Positions 21,739-23,445 of a DNA stretch of 23,445 nucleotides are shown here, piece by piece. The stretch is from a virus. Every line of letters starts with the position of its first letter. Position 1 is the stretch's first letter. The translations under genes and the position numbers were made by a program. Under the pieces are notes generated by a model that was given only the letters and a program-made list of their open reading frames with translations, was not told the DNA's origin and searched no databases. Location of the stretch: IMG/VR virus record IMGVR_UViG_3300017917_003363, positions 1 to 23,445 of that record. The stretch is one strand, 5' to 3'.

Positions 21739-22602
21739 TTATTGATGAGGTTGACGATTTTGAGCTAATTCAAAATCAATAAAAGCTGTGAAAAGATTAG
21801 GGTTTAATTTATTATAGCTATTACTAAGTCTACTGTCGGTTTTGGATACACTAACATCATTAATATATAAATATTGATAATCTACTTGCTTATTAGCGAC
21901 TAATTCTTGGTAATTAAAACAGTGTCCCGTACAGCTACCAAGCATATTAAATGGCATTTCATTATCATATATTAGTGGTACAAACTGCCTAGATGTGTCT
22001 CTAAATATACTAATAACAGCGTCTAATTTAAATATATTATCAGATAATACTATTGCTCTCACATTAATATATGTTGTATCCATACCGCCAAAAGCTAGTG
22101 GTTCATTTGAACCTCCTTGATATTTTAAATATATTACAGGATATGTCTCGGCATTCGAGGCTAAACCAGTAGGATTTTGATAAGTTTGAGGCTTTAATTG
22201 AAATTGAGTTTCGAATAATAAATCTTCTTCTGTTTCACTTGTCAAGTACAAATTAAAATCTTTAACTGCATAATTACCACTTATTGAAGTTGGGGCGCCA
22301 GCGATTGGCTGACTAAAATATAATTGTCCTTGAGAAGCGTTAATTCCACTTAGATAATTTTGCCCTACTTGAGTAAATGTTCCGTTTATATATACTCCAC
22401 TTATAATATTTGCTCCAGAAATAGATTCATCAATTACCATTTGTTTGAATGGTGCGCCATAAGTATAGTATCCATAATATCTTGTGTCAACTGGCCAAAA
22501 ATAACTAGCATGATTAGTAAAAGCTTCACCATTGGTTAATAGTTTATTATCAAACCAGAATAGCATGCTTGTCATTGCTATATTATTAAATTGTATTTTC
22601 AT
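21739..22602 (-). CDS. Neck or tail-completion protein candidate
   Basis: 287 residues, beta-rich, Tyr- and Asn-rich. The middle part (about 168-225: ETYPVIYLKYQGG, LAFGGMDTTYINVRAIV, KLDAVISIFRDTSRQFVPLI) looks like a folded alpha/beta unit of the tail terminator or completion type, and the C-terminus ends TAFIDFELAQNRQPHQ. A cysteine pair, C229 and C233 (SCTGHC), could bind metal. I cannot name the family firmly. Its place directly before the tail tube gene fits a protein that caps the tail or joins it to the head. The start lies one base after the upstream stop, so translation is coupled; there is no separate Shine-Dalgarno. Confidence 0.4.
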   Translation of the reverse strand: MKIQFNNIAMTSMLFWFDNKLLTNGEAFTNHASYFWPVDTRYYGYYTYGAPFKQMVIDESISGANIISGVYINGTFTQVGQNYLSGINASQGQLYFSQPIAGAPTSISGNYAVKDFNLYLTSETEEDLLFETQFQLKPQTYQNPTGLASNAETYPVIYLKYQGGSNEPLAFGGMDTTYINVRAIVLSDNIFKLDAVISIFRDTSRQFVPLIYDNEMPFNMLGSCTGHCFNYQELVANKQVDYQYLYINDVSVSKTDSRLSNSYNKLNPNLFTAFIDFELAQNRQPHQ

Positions 22603-22603
22603 T

Positions 22604-23185
22604 TTACTTGAAACTTTCTATAAAATTTTTATATAAAACACTAAAATATTTTGTTGGTTTATATGATATTCTTCTAATTTTATTTTTGCTTTGAATAGCT
22701 CTTCCAGAACGACTAGTAGGAAATAATAGACCATACAGATAATTGCTAAAACCAGATATTCCTTTTTCTATTCCTCTCAACCAACTATTTCCACCTTCAA
22801 ATGGCATTGGAGTATATCCTTTAAGCTCGTCTAAAGATGGAGTATAAACTTGGAAATTGAATACATCACCTTTAGATTTAATTGGCTGTATTCTTGTATT
22901 TCTATCTACTATGTCTATAAGATTTTCTACTGGTCTATCACCAGCATCAAATCCTATAAAAGTATAAAGATTACCTTCTCCATTTAATGTATTTGAAATA
23001 TTTTGACTGTCTGGACCAGCGGTAATCTCTTGAGATACAGGATGTTCAATTATTTTAGATAAATATTCTTGTTTTTTTTCTTGTAAAATTTTATTAGCAA
23101 TTACATTAGCTTCTTTTTCTAAAGATTTAAATTCTGCTTTAGATATCTCATCCTTAAGAATTGACTTGTTAATTCTACCAGCCAT
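22604..23185 (-). CDS. Head-tail joining/tail completion protein candidate (HK97 gp10-like)
   Basis: 193 residues. The N-terminal helix (12-45) is charged and followed by IIEHPVSQEITAGPDSQNIS (45-64) and NLYTFIGFDAGDRPVENL (71-88). The order helix, short E-I turn, then a FIGF strand near a Pro resembles HK97 gp10-type tail completion proteins (partial resemblance). The C-terminal 60 residues (GRAIQSKNKIRRISYKP and on) are basic and may contact DNA or the head vertex. The start forms a TAATG overlap with the upstream gene and has AGGAG 9 bases before it. It is followed one base later by the next gene. Position upstream of the tube gene supports a neck role. Confidence 0.4.
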   Translation of the reverse strand: MAGRINKSILKDEISKAEFKSLEKEANVIANKILQEKKQEYLSKIIEHPVSQEITAGPDSQNISNTLNGEGNLYTFIGFDAGDRPVENLIDIVDRNTRIQPIKSKGDVFNFQVYTPSLDELKGYTPMPFEGGNSWLRGIEKGISGFSNYLYGLLFPTSRSGRAIQSKNKIRRISYKPTKYFSVLYKNFIESFK

Positions 23186-23445
23186 TATTTTGTCTCCTGC
23201 AAATAATATTGATAATATGTATTATTAAGATATTTTCTTACTCCTGCTGTCGTAATTTTATTAAAAGTTTTACCATCAAATTGGATATTTAATGTTATTC
23301 CAGTATCTATATAATTTTTGGCATCTTGTTTTACAATTAATGTTACAATTCCTTCTGTTACATTTACCCTTAGATCAGCAAGCAAATCTTCGCTTTGTTT
23401 TTTATTGTAAGATATTCTACCTTTGAAACTTGCTTGAACTGGAAT
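23185..23445 (-). CDS. 5'-partial gene of unknown function, likely neck or adaptor protein
   Basis: The frame stays open to the window edge, so 86 residues are visible and the true start is outside. A TTG at 23383-23385 could be read as a start but has no Shine-Dalgarno, and the open frame above it makes that unlikely. The visible part is beta-rich: ASFKGRISYNKK, LRVNVTEGIVTLIVKQ, TGITLNIQFDGKTFNKITT, then a helix and YYQYYLQETK. I do not recognise it. The TAATG overlap with the next gene places it in the same operon as the tail-completion candidates, so a head-tail connector role is a fair guess only. Confidence 0.45.
   Translation of the reverse strand: MPVQASFKGRISYNKKQSEDLLADLRVNVTEGIVTLIVKQDAKNYIDTGITLNIQFDGKTFNKITTAGVRKYLNNTYYQYYLQETK

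Noticed and set aside
23183-23385. Complete 66-residue gene starting at TTG 23385
   Set aside because: The frame continues open to the window edge with sensible sequence and no Shine-Dalgarno near the TTG, so it is treated as 5'-partial.
12340-23385. CRISPR arrays, tRNA genes, integrase or transposase
   Set aside because: I saw no spaced direct repeats, cloverleaf-like segments or mobile-element protein motifs in this part or in the rest of the window.

Overview
This is a gene-dense, very AT-rich stretch (about 30% G+C by eye) of a long-tailed dsDNA phage genome, siphovirus-like with a lambda-type tail tip. The evidence is a complete tail block: a tail tube protein, a 1922-residue TP901-type tape measure protein, and a row of lambda M, L, K, I and J homologues. 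Nothing in the window fixes the host. The low G+C, AGA-rich arginine codons, GFIPNF repeats in the tape measure and glycosyltransferase/DUF4214 chains recall phages of marine bacteria (inference). Shine-Dalgarno sites are clear before many minus-strand genes and before M and I, but absent before several plus-strand genes.

Layout. (1) 1-3232, plus strand: a glycosyltransferase chain cut by the window edge (GT4 C-terminal part with an inserted Cys4 zinc ribbon, then DUF4214, then the first half of a GT9 domain). An adjacent ORF carries the second half of GT9, so the gene looks split by a one-base frameshift. A candidate Rad52-like annealing protein follows, preceded by a good sigma70-type promoter whose start site would coincide with the ATG. 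(2) 3229-4846, minus strand: a small CxxC membrane protein, an unknown protein and a diverged paralogue of the tail tube. (3) 4899-12311, plus strand: tail tip operon M-L-K-I-J plus an unknown gene. (4) 12320-23445, minus strand: read in its own direction, a partial gene, two neck/tail-completion candidates, tail tube, a strong terminator, two small genes, two probable tail-assembly chaperones and the tape measure gene.

The tail genes work together as in lambda. Tube subunits stack on a tape measure kept soluble by chaperones; M, L, K, I and J build the tip that starts tube assembly and contacts the host. Unlike lambda, the tape measure and tip operons converge tail to tail, and their stop codons lie in one palindrome. 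M and L each carry a CBM5/12-like, about 45-residue module, which suggests sugar binding at the tail tip. A heptamer GTGTAAT (one variant GTGTAAA) lies in sense orientation upstream of five structural transcription units and is a candidate phage-specific late promoter element. There are no stretches over 300 bases without a gene. I saw no tRNA, rRNA, CRISPR array, integrase, transposase or attachment site.
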